From Oxyruncus cristatus (taxonomy: Eukaryota; Chordata; Aves; Passeriformes; Cotingidae): a stretch of DNA of 64,000 bases. Within the stretch, counting starts at the first letter, position 1. The number at the start of each line of letters is the position of its first letter. The notes beneath the pieces are model-generated. The model was not told where the DNA came from, did not search any database, and worked only from the letters and a program-made list of their open reading frames with translations. Below, one piece after another: positions 1 to 41,869 of this stretch. Made by a program: the position numbers and the translations under genes. The stretch is from positions 1 through 64,000 of the forward strand of contig VXAY01002603.1 in NCBI GenBank assembly GCA_013399855.1, in the 5' to 3' direction.

Positions 1-15
1 GGCTGCGGGGCGGCC

Positions 16-36
16 ATGAAGCGCCCGCGGCCGTAG
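16..36 (+). CDS. Upstream ORF in CMTM4 5'UTR
   Basis: A six-codon reading frame (MKRPRP then TAG) starts at an ATG with a moderate context (GCCATGA) and ends 48 bases before the CMTM4 start. If the transcript starts upstream of it, it could damp translation of the main frame. Whether it is inside the mRNA cannot be told from the sequence because the window begins only 15 bases earlier. Confidence 0.35.
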   Translation: MKRPRP

Positions 37-29019
<28,983 letters not shown>

Positions 29020-29234
29020 CCGACCTTCCAGTGGGACTGCAAAGGGAAAAGAAGTGCTTGACTCCCTCATGGAATAAGGGTTTTTTCTTTATTTACAGAG
29101 AAAAAGAAAGATCAGAGGGTGGCAAAGGATGCCCAGCCCTGTGTGTGTGCCGTTGAGTCAGAAGCTGTTGGCTGGAGGCAGGAAATGGTCATTCAAAAGG
29201 AGGATCCATTCAAGATCTCTACATATGTATATGC

Positions 29235-29261
29235 ATATATTATATAGCTTATATAATATAT
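29235..29261. repeat. Perfect AT inverted repeat (12-bp arms)
   Basis: Arms ATATATTATATA and TATATAATATAT flank a GCT loop, within a longer TA-rich tract (29220-29275) about 215 bases after the CMTM4 stop. As RNA it would be a weak A-U hairpin. It may be just a TA microsatellite remnant. Confidence 0.7.
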
Positions 29262-31310
29262 TTTATATATATGTTCTGAAGTATGTTACTGTTTTGGATT
29301 AACTGCGCAGTAGTTTCCTTCCCTCTCTGGAGATCCATGTTCTTCGTCTGCCGTAAACATTCGGGACCAGCACAGCCAGCACGACCTTGGTTGGGAATCC
29401 ACCAGGAGTGATTTCGTACCCCCCAGCAGGAGGGAGGGGCAAACAGCAATAACTTCAGCCACGTGCCCTGTCCAGCAAAGCGTGTGTGTCCATCCCCACC
29501 CAGCCCCACGTGCAGCGTCTCCGCAGTCCCACTGCTGGCACGCTCCGCCGGAGGAGGTGGAGGGCCCTGCGGGTCTTTGGTGGCCGCAGTGCTGGGGTGG
29601 TCGCTCTGGAGTTGCCCCGTGCAGTTCGTGGCCGTGGCCAGCTCTGAACTCGTGTGCAGTGGGCCTGGTTGCTGGGGGGCTCTGGATGCACCAGTGCAAG
29701 TAGGTGGTTCTGTGCTGGTGGTGGGATATTGTTCTATTTTTCATTCCAAAATGGGAGACAGGTGGAGAAAAGGAGGCTGAGGGACACGGTAGAGAAAGAA
29801 AGGGTTGTCCTCCAATAGACTTAGTTCCAGCCATGGCTTTCTTTTTTTTGCTTTTGTTTTGTTTTTTTTTTTCTTAATTTTAAGGTTCAACATTTCTAAA
29901 AGTTCGCTAGAACTTGCTTTCCCTCCAAGCCCAGGGTAAACAAGAGCTAGCAAAAAATTATGATGTGCTTATAAAGTGTTTCTAAGGTTGCAAAGTTGTG
30001 ATTCATGTAAGATAAATATTTCTTTTTGGAAGGATGGTGGTGCTAAAATTAAAACCGTTGGTAGTAGATAAACCTGATTTTAATTTTTTTTGAAGTAGAT
30101 ATTTCTGCAGATTTTTTCCCTGAATGTTTCTTTGGAAAATGAATTTAGCTAATTGGAGGATAATATGACTCTATTGATTTGTTTAGAAATAGTTTTACCT
30201 AACTGACATTTTCTTATTTTAACTGTACTTCCAGTGGATGAATTACATTTTTCTTTACTCAAACCTCAAATTCTGTTCCTAATAATACCACAATATTATT
30301 AGGAAGATGTCTCTTGATATTTTTCTGTTTCTTTGCTTGGTGTTTTTGTCTATGTAATACGTTATTTGGCACTTGCCTGCCTGCATGTCACATGAAGACA
30401 TTGTCGGGGAGGAGATGTCTGGAGCTGAATTCCTTTCTGGTGTGAGGACAATGAAAATCCATGGGATTAATGGGACTAAGTGAGTGTCTGCCCTGTATGC
30501 CTGAATTTGTGTTCTGATGTAGCTGGACTCTCCAGGGGATGACTACAGGTACCTGGAGCCTTAAGAAATAGGTTGTGTTTTAACCATGAAAACCAGGTTA
30601 CACCATCAGGAGATCAGTAGAAGTGCCTGGGAATTTTACTGCTGGAGGGAGCTGGGATAGGGACAGGTGTGAACCTCATTCTGCAGTGTTCAAATTGAGG
30701 GCAGAGTTATATCTTGATGTGTGGGGGGAAAAAAGGTGACAAAGGTGATGTCTTTTAATTTTCAGTGTACTGACATCTGCAATGCATTTCATTTGGGTGG
30801 CTAATATGGAGATTAAAATTCAGAGTTACTGATGATTTTAAAGAAAATTTTCATTTTCTTAGTGAGCAATGGTTTATCAGTTCCTGTAGTAACATTTTAT
30901 TGTGCTTCATTGGAAGTTAATGCCAAAGGGGTCAGTGCAAAAGAAGATTGCACCTGTAAGCCTGGTGCTGGGTTTAGGACAGACATTTTATTGTGGGGGT
31001 GTCTCACCAGAGTTGCTGTGCATTCCTTGAGCAGTAAAGGACAGTTCCGTGTTCAGGGGTAAGAAATAAGAGTTTGTTATTGCCAGTAGAGTTGTTCCAG
31101 CCCTGTGTTTGTCAGCACTGCCTGGTACCGGCACAGTTTGCAAGCAGAGTTTGGAGATATTTTTGTAGAGAGTTTGTGTGTGTAGAGATTTGGTCAGGTC
31201 TTAATAACTGGCAGTAAAAACGCTAAAAGAACCTTTTTAAAAGTAGCACAAGCATACAGTTCTGGACTGGAATTGTAGACTGGCATTAAAGCAGTTTGTA
31301 TAAAGACTGT

Positions 31311-31395
31311 AAAAAAAACCCCAAACAAAACCAAAAGAACCCAACCTAAAACATCCCCCACCAAAACCAACAGTGAACCAAACCCACCCACTAAA
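31311..31395. repeat. C/A-rich low-complexity block
   Basis: Strongly strand-asymmetric: almost only C and A on the plus strand, with repeated AACC, CAAA and CCCA words. It is inside the presumed CMTM4 3'UTR and flank. Simple-sequence origin is most likely. Confidence 0.6.
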
Positions 31396-31749
31396 ATACA
31401 AAATACGGTTCTCCAGAAAATTGACATGTTCAGAGTGGAACTCCCACCTGAAATCAAGGAACACAAGTTGGGTGATGTGTGGCAAAGGCTTTTGTGTCCC
31501 TTTGCTGGCTGATGGCAGTGATGGAAGGGAGGATTCCTAAATCTGCCCTGTGCTCCCTGTGCTGATCCTGCTTGTGGCAGAGCTGTGGGAGGCCTCGTCC
31601 CTCTATAAATTTAGGAATGTGGTGTCTTTCAAATCCCTACACCTTTCCTTGCTTGGAATGGGATGACTTCACTGAGTTTTCCTTGGAGTGAGGTCACAGT
31701 TACCTTTTAGCTGCAGGGACAAGTGCAGGAGTGGTACAGTTACACTTCC

Positions 31750-31755
31750 AATAAA
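31750..31755 (+). terminator. CMTM4: Candidate poly(A) signal (AATAAA), CMTM4 proximal
   Basis: A canonical hexamer 2.7 kb after the stop, in CCAATAAAGTG context. It is one of several candidates and use cannot be decided from sequence. Confidence 0.3.
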
Positions 31756-34700
31756 GTGTAATCCTTGGGCACCTATTATAATATACTGGAATGGCTTTGA
31801 GGGCTCTTACATGTAGAATAAGTTCTCTTCAGCTGAAAATGCCATTATTTGTTATTTGCATCATGACTTGAGCTTAGCACAGCATTAATTTTGAAATTAC
31901 TGATTCACTTTGTAAAACAAAAGCAACTGTAAATGTGTGATTTCCTTATATTTGGGACCAAAGATGATTTTAGCATTGTACAGAATATTCTTTCTAAAAA
32001 AATCTTAAGCACTTATTACTCTGCAGAGACATTATTTACTATTTGGATTATATAGAAGGAAAATAAAGTGGCTGTGAGAGACAACTAAATTTGAAATATT
32101 AGGATCATTTGTTGTATACGTGGTTCATTCCTCCCTGACTTAATTTTACACAGAGGTACTATTTTAAGGCTGTTTTCCAAACTACAGTCATCACAAAAAA
32201 TCTTAGAAGAAGAAAATAGGGTAGAAAGTTTAATTTTTTTTTTTTTTGAAACTTGTTTAGAAAAGTGACTTCAAATCACTTCTCTCAGCCAGTTAGTCTT
32301 GCCTGTAATTGCCAGCACAGAGGGATAGTTTTTTTTAGTCCTTAAAAGTGCTGTTTAGCTCCATAAAGGGACTCAAACCCCACTGTAAATACAACTAAAT
32401 CAGAGCTAAGCAGCTGAACCTTGTAGGAACGGGATGCTTGAAACTGTAATGGTTCAGATCAGTCCTCTTTGGTCCAACCCAGCCCTCAGCCGGGGAATCT
32501 CTGTATTTCTGGGTGTAGAAATGACTGTGAGTTTTGCCACCTGTGCACAGATACCAGAATATTAAACGCTAGGATCTGACTGGAGCAGCGGCATAGGAAT
32601 TGCTGTACAGTGTTGCAGGAATCTGTATTTTACTGCTCTGTGTTCAGGCTCAGCTCATGTTTGTCACATGGCCTGGTGCTGTGCAAAGGCCACAGCAGGA
32701 ATTCCTGAACCACAGGCAGGAACTGAGTGAAGTGTCCCAGTAAAGCTGATTCCTTCCCCCTGTCCCCTTGTTCCTTGCATTTGTACAGTCGTGCCTCATG
32801 GATCTTTCATAATAATTTTTGTTAAGCCTTATCCTTGCTCTGGGTAGTGTCTGTGCCAGGAGGATCAGGACTCTGTGTCCACATCCCTTTTCTTTAACTA
32901 TGGTGCTCTTTCCTTTCCCGATGGTTTGTGAGGCGGGGGCTGGGTGTGCTGGGGAAGTGTTCTCCGTTCCCGTGGGATTGTGGAAGGGAGCTGGTGTTCT
33001 CCATGTGTTCAGGATTTCTGGTAGAAACCACATGCTTCAAGGTTGAGAGGATTAGAGATACCTCCCTCTGCCTTTTTTGAGAGACAAGGCACCAGCTCCA
33101 GAGCTCTGATGTCTGTATTTCACTGTGGGCTCTGTACTGGGAAGCATGACACCAGCAGTGCCCTGTGCCTTGGAAGCAGCTCCTCATCCTTCACTTATAA
33201 GATGCCCCTTACAAAGCATTTAAATAACAGGATCAATGTATGGTGCTTCTTCGCAGGCTTTGTCCCCTGTGTGGCACTGTGCATCTTGTAATTGTTCCAT
33301 CTGTCTGCATTTCATTGTTGATTCTACAAAGAGGAAGGGAAGGTTTTCCCTCTTCCCTAAGGTGATAGTTTATTTTTTTTTCTCTCATGATGATTGTCCC
33401 TTCCTAACACTTGGGGATTCTCGCCATGCTGTGGATCACAGCAGGAGAACTGATGAGCTACAAGCTGCATTGGGACTGTCAGGAGGGAATTAACCACTAG
33501 TTTTTCATTAATTTTGATGTCCCTAAACAAATGTGGTATTTGTCACCTCTGTGCTATTTAGGGCATGTGCAGGCACAGCAAATGCTTACCTAATATGTGG
33601 TTTTATTGATGCAAGCTTCCCCCCCTCTTCCTTAGTCTTGTTCTATGTCTGTTGTTTTCTTGTCTCATGAGAACTTTGTAAACATTTCTCCTTCGCTTTT
33701 GTGAGGAAAAACCCTCACCAAAAATCTAAAATAAGGAAGTTTTTAGGGCATAATTAAAAACCGAACTTAATAGCAATTCAGATAATGTAGAAAATAATAC
33801 CCTCTGTCCTGTTCAGCTGAGATACTGAACAGCTTTGTGCAGGAAAGAGTATGAAGAACAGTTCTTGTGCTGGAGGCTCTGGAGCCAAACATCCTCAGCA
33901 GCTATTTAGGATAAATGAAAAGGCGGGGACAATCTGATCATGAATATGGACTCTTGATAATCCAGTCCTTTCAAAGTGATATTTGAACAACAAAAATCCC
34001 CAACAGCAGAAGGAAAGATGCTTCTGCAATTCCTAAAGGGGAGACACACCTTGGATCAGAGGTGTTGCTCAGGAGGGCTCTGTTTGTGGCATGAGATAAT
34101 GGATTGGTGGTTGTTTGGAGGCCCAACAAAGCCCAAAACCACTGGGCAGACAGAGGTGTGCTGGGCATGAATTTTAATTTAAAAATGATACCAAAATCAG
34201 TACAAAAATCAGAGGAATGTTTGAAAATACTTTGTAGAAATGATACCATATTCCTCTCTGTATTCTTTCTTAAAATGAGTTTCTACAAATGCTCAGGAAA
34301 TCTCTGAGTTTTCTCCTGGTATATCATTTTCCCTCTTGGCAACTTCGCCACCTTGAGAGATCTGTTTGACCAAGTCAGAGTGGTGCTGCCAACCTGAAAG
34401 GGTTCCCTTGTTTTGGTTCTTTTTTTTTTTCTTTTTTTTTTTTGTGTTGTCTTTTTAAAATCTGTCTATAATTTAACTATTTCTATGGTAAAAATAATCT
34501 TTAAAAAAATCTGCTTACACTGTGATTTCTGATAGCCTTTAGAGTAATCAACACAATCTCATTTTCTTTTGGGATATGCAGGTTTCAAAAGTGTTCTTAT
34601 ATATGCCCAGAAATGAAAGTTGTCTATTTATCGTAGGAATGTGATTAGATAAATTCAGAATCCCAGAACAGCTCTTTCATATGTGCTGGATAGACGAGTT

Positions 34701-35723
34701 AGTTAAATTGCCTTTTAATCTCTATGGGTTAATAAATATTTTTTTATAACTAGCCACAGATAGTCCTTTTTAAATTATACTTGGCAAACAGAAGATATTT
34801 AATTTTATATACAATATACATAGTTACCATGATTGACATATTTATAACATAGAGCTTTGTGTTTACTATGAAGGTTTTATGTTTTTTTATTTCTTTTACC
34901 CAGGGACTTCAAGGGTAAAACTTTAAAAAGCCAGTTAGCATATATGGGAGGTTATGGGAAGTATTTCATGGATTCAGGATGAGGACATAGGAGCGTTTAA
35001 AAAAGCAATGGCCAGATTGTAGTAACAGAGTATCTGGGGGGGTTCTTATTTTTTGATTGGGGCTGGTCCCTACAGCTGTTTTAATAACATCTGGATGTGA
35101 GTAACAGAATGGAATATGACCATCTGCCTCTTCTGACTGTCCCAGCCTATTGTGTGGAGTACAGGAAATTTCAGGGTATTGTATTGTTTTGGACAAATGT
35201 CTCAGTAGACATATTTAATTAAAACCTTCATGTGTTTGAAAAAAACACCCTCTCTGAACTAGGCTGATTTACCACTTTTGGTAACCTTTTAATCCCAAAA
35301 GTAGTATTGTCTAAACACTTTTAGTAATGTTACATCTGTCCTGATGTCTACAGGTTTAAGTGGTTCTGGCACCCTTTTATTACAACAATTGCTACCTTCA
35401 TTTTTCTACTGTTTATACTTTAATCTTGAATGTTTACTGGTTTCTACTTGTTGGATATTGTGGAGGGAGAGTGTATCTTAGCACTACAGATCATCCAGCT
35501 TTAACTCATTCATTGCAGTTCTGGAGTAAGAAAATATTTTGATTTATATATTGTGGCCAATCTATTGCATTTTAAAATGGTTTCTGTACTTTAGGCACAA
35601 CATTTATGACGTAACGAATGACTTAGCTGATCATTATATCTGTCTAGGCTTACTCTCTTCTGTGTTAGTGTCATTTTGAAACTATTTGTATATGTTGAAG
35701 TTTGTAAGGGTTCAGGAACCCAC

Positions 35724-35729
35724 AATAAA
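35724..35729 (+). terminator. CMTM4: Candidate poly(A) signal (AATAAA), CMTM4 mid
   Basis: A canonical hexamer followed within about 50 bases by T-rich sequence (TATGTATTTATTTCTCATTG), which fits a cleavage region with downstream element. It is an alternative end for CMTM4. Confidence 0.35.
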
Positions 35730-37289
35730 ATAGTAAAGTATGTATTTATTTCTCATTGCAACGCTCGATTTTGATTTGAAAGTTGACACTTTGTACGTCT
35801 TTTCACAGAGTCGTAAACAAATACCGAAAAACTGCTTCACCTGGGGTGCCTTCCATGTGTGGTGTCAACACTTGTCGCTCACAGAAATAGAGATGTAAAT
35901 TTATTAAAGCAGTCAGCACTATTTTTGTAATGTGAGTCACTGCTGCATCTTTGCCTTCCTTGTGCTTTGTTCCCACCACCACCAGTCCGTGGCTGCTGCT
36001 CCTTGCCTTCCCTGTGTGCACTCCCAGTGAGCCTGAGCTCGTGGCACATCACGGGACGTCCCCTTGCTCTGCCCTGCCCTCAGCTGCACTGGGCATGGAG
36101 ATAAAGCTCAGGGCTGCTGGAGGTGGAAGGTGCTCCAGATTCTGTCCTTGAGACTTGGGAGAGATGCTCAGTGTGGGAAATCTCTATCCCTGGGACTAGT
36201 TCTGGGTCCTCTAGAGGAACACTGCAGGCCCAAGCTGAACATTCTCATTCTGGCTCACAAGCCGTGGTTTATGGCATCTGAGGAGCATCCAGGCCTGACC
36301 AAAAGACTATGTCAGGGCTATAGGGCCTGTACTCACAGGTCTGTAGTTGCAAACAGCTCTGAAGTATTAGTTGAAATAGCAGTTCCACTTCCACCCTGGG
36401 CTGAGCAAAGGGGATGCAGTTTTGCTGTTACCATATGAGCACAATGCGCTGGGTAACACCCCTGGTGCTTTGCTTTGGCAGGCACTCCACGGGAGATCTC
36501 TGCACGCTCGGGGTGCACACGCAGCACCTGCCTGTTCTCTGTCCCGGGCAGCTCCCCTTGGCCTCGGGGCTGCAGCTCAGGGTGTCCCTTGATCACCAAG
36601 CCCCGAGCGAGGACTTGAGAATATCACAGGTTAGCACATGTTCACGTAGGGCCAGTTTACAGCCATGGGGAATTTCCCACTGTTTTGGTAAGTTCTGGAG
36701 GGTCTCAAGGAGCACTTGGCCAGCTGGTGAAGCAGCTTGTGGGGACAGTGGTACCTCCAGCTGTGCCCACTGTGCTCAGTGGAAGTGCAGCATCTTCCAG
36801 CTCTGTGTGTGAAAGTTGTTCTGTTGATGCTTGACCAGTCTCAAGGTACTCTACAAGAAAATGGAACCTCCACCTTGTTCCTACACCAGTAACAATTCTT
36901 CAGTTTGTTGGTGTTTCTTCTGTCGGTGTCTGCTAATCCAAAACACGAGCTGGAGAATTGTAGTGTCTTGCAATACAGAAAGCAGTCCTGTTTTTAAAAT
37001 CCATTCTGTTAAAGCATAATTTAAATGGTGTATTTATCAGTTTTAAATGTCATTTTGATTTCCCAGTCTTTTGTATATGGGCACAATACTTTTTGTAAAT
37101 TTTTTTTTTTTTTAGTTGTCTTTCTGTCTTTTCTTTCTGGTCTCGGAAGATTTGGGTTTTCATGGTACTCTTCTGATCATTCTTCATAGTGGTAAAAGTC
37201 TGTATTTTTGTATGTAGGGAAAATGGTAGTTTTCTAACACTTAGTCCAATCAATATAGTATGGAATCATTTGTGAAGGACTTCCTGTTT

Positions 37290-37295
37290 AATAAA
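37290..37295 (+). terminator. CMTM4: Candidate distal poly(A) signal (AATAAA) of CMTM4
   Basis: AATAAA, then about 25 bases on a TTGTCTGCATCTG and GTGTGCTGGG region resembling a GU-rich downstream element. Base composition shifts from AT-rich to GC-rich just after it. These together make it the best candidate for the distal transcript end. Confidence 0.45.
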
Positions 37296-37320
37296 TGGAC
37301 ATATTAAAGTACTAAAACAT

Positions 37321-38742
37321 TGTCTGCATCTGTAAAGGTGTGCTGGGCTGGCCTGGGCTGGAGGTTCTTTTCTTCCCAGTGGCTGGTGTGGGGCTGTGTT
37401 TGGGTTTGTGTTGATAACAGAGGTGGTTTTGTTATCCTGAGCCGAGCCTTTCCTGCCCCTCGTAGGGCCCAGCTGGGAAGGGGCTGGGGTGTGTGGGAGG
37501 TTGGGAGGGGACACAGCCAGGACAGGTGGCCCCAGCTGACCCCAGGGATATTCCAGACCATGGGATCACGCTCAATGTTTAAAGTGAGGGAAGAAGGAGG
37601 AAGGGGGGGATGTTTGGAAGTGATGGAGTTTGTCTTCCCAAGTCACTGTTGGGTGGGATGGGGCCCTGCTGCCCTGGAGGTGCTGAGTACCCGCCCAACC
37701 GTGGAAGGCAGGGAATGAATTCCTTGTTTTGCTTTGCTTGTGTGCACAGCTTTTGCTCCACATTAAATTGTCTTTATCCCAAGTCACAAGTTTTCCAGCT
37801 TTTCACCCTTGCGGTTCTCTCCTGATGCCACTGAGTGAGAGAATGGCTGTGAGGGCTTGGGGGCTGCTGGGGTTAAACCACCCCCAAAGGCAGCACAAGA
37901 ACCTCAGTCCAGCAAATGTTGTGGTCGATGGGCCAATGATCCACTCAGAGCAGTTGCTGAATGCACTTTCCATGCAGGACAGTGGCATAGGGGTTAAACA
38001 TCCAACAGAGCTACCCTGGCTGAGGGTTTGGGACTGTGGCGTGAGAAACTTCGTGGATGCAGGAGGTCATGAAAAACCATGGATGAGAGCCCTTGATGAG
38101 AGGTCAGATGTAGGAGAAAGCACATGGACTCCTTCATTGCTCAAGTGGTTGTGGTGGGGTTGCTCTGGGAGCATTTCTCCATCTGGGACCCTGCGATGGG
38201 CTGGAATGCTCTGTCTTGTGGTTTGCAGCGTGTTCGGGACGGGAGAGGAATTTTGGGGCTGAAATACCCCAGTGAGTGGGCAATATCTGCCACCTCATGG
38301 GCTGTGGGTTTCCAGTCGTGCCTTGATGCTGGTGGAATTTTTGGTCTCCGTGGGCTTTGGAGGTGACGGTGGAAACACACAGGTGGTTGAGGATCGTGAG
38401 AAGATTTGGGAATATGGATGATACAATCAAAGCACTGGTTAGGGATAAGGTGTGTGGGGAGGGCGTCTCAGTTTAACAAGATTACAACTGGAAGTGTGGA
38501 AAAGGAAAACAACAGCTTTTAGTAACAAAATCTGAATAAACAATAAATGGTGCAATCAAAAATGTGCTTGTACAACAAGGGGGTCAGCTCACTTTGCCTC
38601 TGAGGGGCTGGCAGCAGCCAAGTGGCATTACCCTGCGAGTCCTTGGTCCAGAGCAGCTTTGCCAGTTGTCAGATTTTAAAAAGTTTATTCTGTCTAACTT
38701 TTGAATACATCAGTCTCCTGGGAAGACTAATGGATTTCTTAG
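37321..38742. other. Intergenic region between CMTM4 and CMTM3, left part
   Basis: Moderately GC-rich sequence with no frame resembling a known protein and no clear repeat. CMTM4 and CMTM3 converge on this region, so transcripts from both strands end around it. Confidence 0.6.
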
Positions 38743-39593
38743 TCATAGAATCATAGAATCAGATGGGTTGGAAAGGACCTCTGAGATCATCAAGTCCAAC
38801 CCTTGATCCAACACCCCCACGGTTCCCAGACTATGGCCCTCAGTGCCACGTCCAGCCTCATCTTAAACGCCTCCAGGGATGGAGAATCCACCACTTCCCT
38901 GGGCAGCCCATTCCAATGGCTGATTACCCTCTCTGGAAGGAATTTCTTTCTAATATCCAACCTAAACCTCTCCTGGCACAGCTTAAGGCCGAGCCCTCTT
39001 GTCCTACTGCTGGTTCCTGGGAGAAGAGACCAACCCCCCCCTGGCTACACCCTCCTGTCAGGGAGTTGTAGAGAGCGATGAGGGCTCCCCTGAGCCTTCT
39101 CTTCTCCAGGCTAAACAACCCCAGCTCCCTCAGCCTCTCCTCATAGGACTTGGTGCTCCAGTCCCTTCCCCAGCCTGGTTGCTCTTCTCTGGCCCTGCTC
39201 CAGCCCCTCCATGTCCTTCCTGAGCTGAGGGGCCCAGAGCTGGACACAGCACTCCAGGGGTGGCCTCACCAGGGCTGAGTCCAGGGGCAGAATCACTTCC
39301 CTGCTCCTGCTGCCACACTGTTCCTGAGCCAGCCCAGGATCCATTGGCCCTCTTGGCCACCTGAGCACACTCTGGCTCATGTTCAGCTCCCTGTCCATCC
39401 CAACTCCCAGGTCCCTTCCTGCCTGGCTGCTCTCCAGCCACTCTGTCCCCAGCCTGTGGCGCTGCAGGGGGTTGTTGTGGCCAAAGTGCAGGACCCGGCA
39501 CTTGGCCTGGTTGAACCTCATCCCGTTGGAATCAGCCCAACTCTCCAGTCTGTCCAGGGAATCAACCCAGCTCTCCAGGGCTGGGATCAGGCT
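38743..39593 (-). mobile_element. CR1 LINE fragment, 5'-truncated, minus orientation
   Basis: On the plus strand it starts with two TCATAGAA words and GTTGGAAAGGACCTCTGAGA, the reverse complement of the avian CR1 3' end. Read on the minus strand, the 5' half encodes the C-terminal part of the CR1 reverse-transcriptase polyprotein, with motifs [40 protein letters not shown] and [12 protein letters not shown]. It then changes frame to [21 protein letters not shown]. At least two frame changes break the frame (near NMSQ and after GLEH), so it is a dead, 5'-truncated insertion. Edges are approximate. Confidence 0.9.
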
Positions 39594-41869
39594 AATACAA
39601 CGTGATGGACAAAATATATAAAATGTCCAAAATCTATAAAATAAAAGCACAGGTATTTCCTGGACAGAATTAACACTGGAATTGGTATTTTCCTCTTCAA
39701 GAAAATCGATTGAAAAATTGACTTACATTAAAAAAAAACCCATAAAACCCTAAACAAAACGACATATAAATGTTAAATATTCCGGGTAGCATTGTTTTAC
39801 CATCTGACCTAGAAGTTTTACAAAACATTGAGTCCTGTGAATTCTTCCAATAAGGAGGAACCTCTGTTGCAGTGTGGATTTTTTGATGCAGTGGTGACTT
39901 TTAAAGATCCTGACTTTTAAACCAATATTCTATGCAAAAAGGTGTCTTGAGCATCTTGTTACAAGATTCTCAGTGCTTACCTAAATTTCTTCTGCTTCCT
40001 TGATACATCTCCCTCTCTTCTCTCCAGGCTCGGGAGAACAAAGCATGGCCAGATGGAGCTGCTGTGCACGTTTGCTGATAGATTTGGTCTTCGAGGGCAG
40101 TTTGTATCCTGGTCCCAATGTGGAATGAAGCCTGACTGTATTATTTTCCACCTCCAAGCTGCCAGCTCTGAGTTTAGCTCAGCAGCAGTGTGGGGGTTTG
40201 CTCAGTTGTGTGTTTTAGAGGCGCAGGGGTCGGGAACACGCTGTGGGTGTTCAGTCCATGGTCAGTCCGTGGCACAGGCTGCTGCTCCCTGAGGAGGGTG
40301 AGATGCAGCTATAAAACTCAGGCTCACGAGTTTGCACGGTGAACACTTAGAAGCAGAATGACTGGAACCATCTGTTTGCTCTGCAGAGCATTAAATGTGT
40401 GCTGCTCGCCAGCACACCAGGCTGGTGGGAGTGTTTCTCTCAAACACTTGAGAGAAAGTGTTTTTCTCTTGGTGTCCTGGAAATGGCTGTGTCCCTGGGA
40501 AATGTAAGACTTGGAGAACTTTGGACAGTATCAAGTGAAAAGCAAAATGAACTGGAGTGATGGACAGAGTGTTCAAAGCACAACAGAGCCTCTTAGTTCA
40601 GTCAGAATTTAAAAAAGGTGCTTGGAAGGGTCTTGAATTCCATAGTGTCACCTGTCCAAAAACCACCACACAAGACTGAACAAGCCCACAGATAAATATA
40701 AAGGGTTTTTGAGAGAAGGAGGGAGAGAGCCCTTCAGCCAGTGTGAGCCGTATGAACCGCTCATCTGTGGTACATTTTCCCCAGGGAGAAGCTTTGAGTC
40801 TCAGTGTTTAGACCACGAAACGTCTGGCACTGATTCTACACCGATTTTTCCGCAGTTGGTGTTGGAAGCCCTGTGTGCTGCTGAGGGCTGGTCAGGAATT
40901 CCAAGGGGCAGTGGCTGTGCTGCAAGGAAGGCAGGAATGGGGCTTGGTGGGTTTGGGAAGCGAAAAGAGATGTTTGACGAGGCCACTGCCGGCACACTGA
41001 AATAAGGGTGTCGCGAAGGGCTCCACGGTGCGGGTGCGGTGCTGTGTTTGTGTCGGGACACCTGAGCTGCAGAGAAACCGGCGCTCCCAGCGCTATTTGG
41101 GTCTTGTCAGTTGAGGAAAAGAAGCAAACAAACAAACATAAAAGCCAAAAAAAAGCCAAGCTGACTTCTCCTCTGCTCTGCACAGACTCTGATCCTGGTG
41201 CAGAAAATGGACAATAGACTGATCAGTCCCCACCTCCCCCATTCAAAATTGCCTTTGAAGTAATTATTTTTAATTTTCTGAAATTCTATTCGAAAAATAC
41301 AGAACTGTGTTTTACTTCAGTCATGGGAACAGATCTTTTTAAATAAAAGGCTGGAATCCTACACAAGTGCTTGACCCTGTGGCAAACTGCTTAGGAATGA
41401 ATGAAATCATCAAGTACTTAAAAGCCAATTAGGAGTTCTCTGGGCAGGCATTTCGCTGCTAAAGTAAGCCTGAAGCAACTCAGGAGCCACTTTGTTTGCT
41501 GTCTCTGTTGACTTTAGGAGTGATCCAAGGTGAAAAAATGACCAGAAAACCTCAGTATATTTTGGGTTATAGCATGTGTGAAGGGTGAACCCAAAGGGGA
41601 CTGTTTTTGCAGTGTTACTAGTTGCCAGGTGAGAGCTCTGTCTTCCCAATGTCTCAATATGTGGAAACTAATTCTTGGTTCAATTCTTTCATGGTTATGG
41701 GATGAAGATGATGTTTGTCCTCACGAGCTGTGGGAGCAGCAGGGATTTGGTCCCTCTGTGCTCTGCCACCTCCCCAACACACAGTGATCGAGTTCCTTAA
41801 ATCACTGATCCCTGTGCTGGGCAGAGGCAAGGCAGTAAAATCAGGTCTGAAAATAAGTAAAGACACCCA
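39594..41869. other. Intergenic region between CMTM4 and CMTM3, right part
   Basis: No gene is recognised. A/C-rich low-complexity stretches lie at about 39728-39770 and 41120-41160. Open frames here have no recognisable motif. Confidence 0.6.

Larger units (their letters stand above)
29020..37320 (+). other. CMTM4: Probable long CMTM4 3'UTR and downstream flank
   Basis: This 8.3-kb stretch after the CMTM4 stop is AT-rich, has no supported coding region, and contains several AATAAA signals in the sense orientation (31750, 32062, 35724, 37290). The character changes near 37320, where GC-rich intergenic sequence begins. I infer that some or all of it is 3'UTR with alternative polyadenylation; without transcript data the real end could be any of these sites. 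It includes an AT hairpin at 29235-29261 and a C/A-rich, G-poor block at 31311-31395. Confidence 0.4.

Noticed and set aside
38763..39223. Several plus-strand open frames
   Set aside because: They are antisense to the CR1 fragment.
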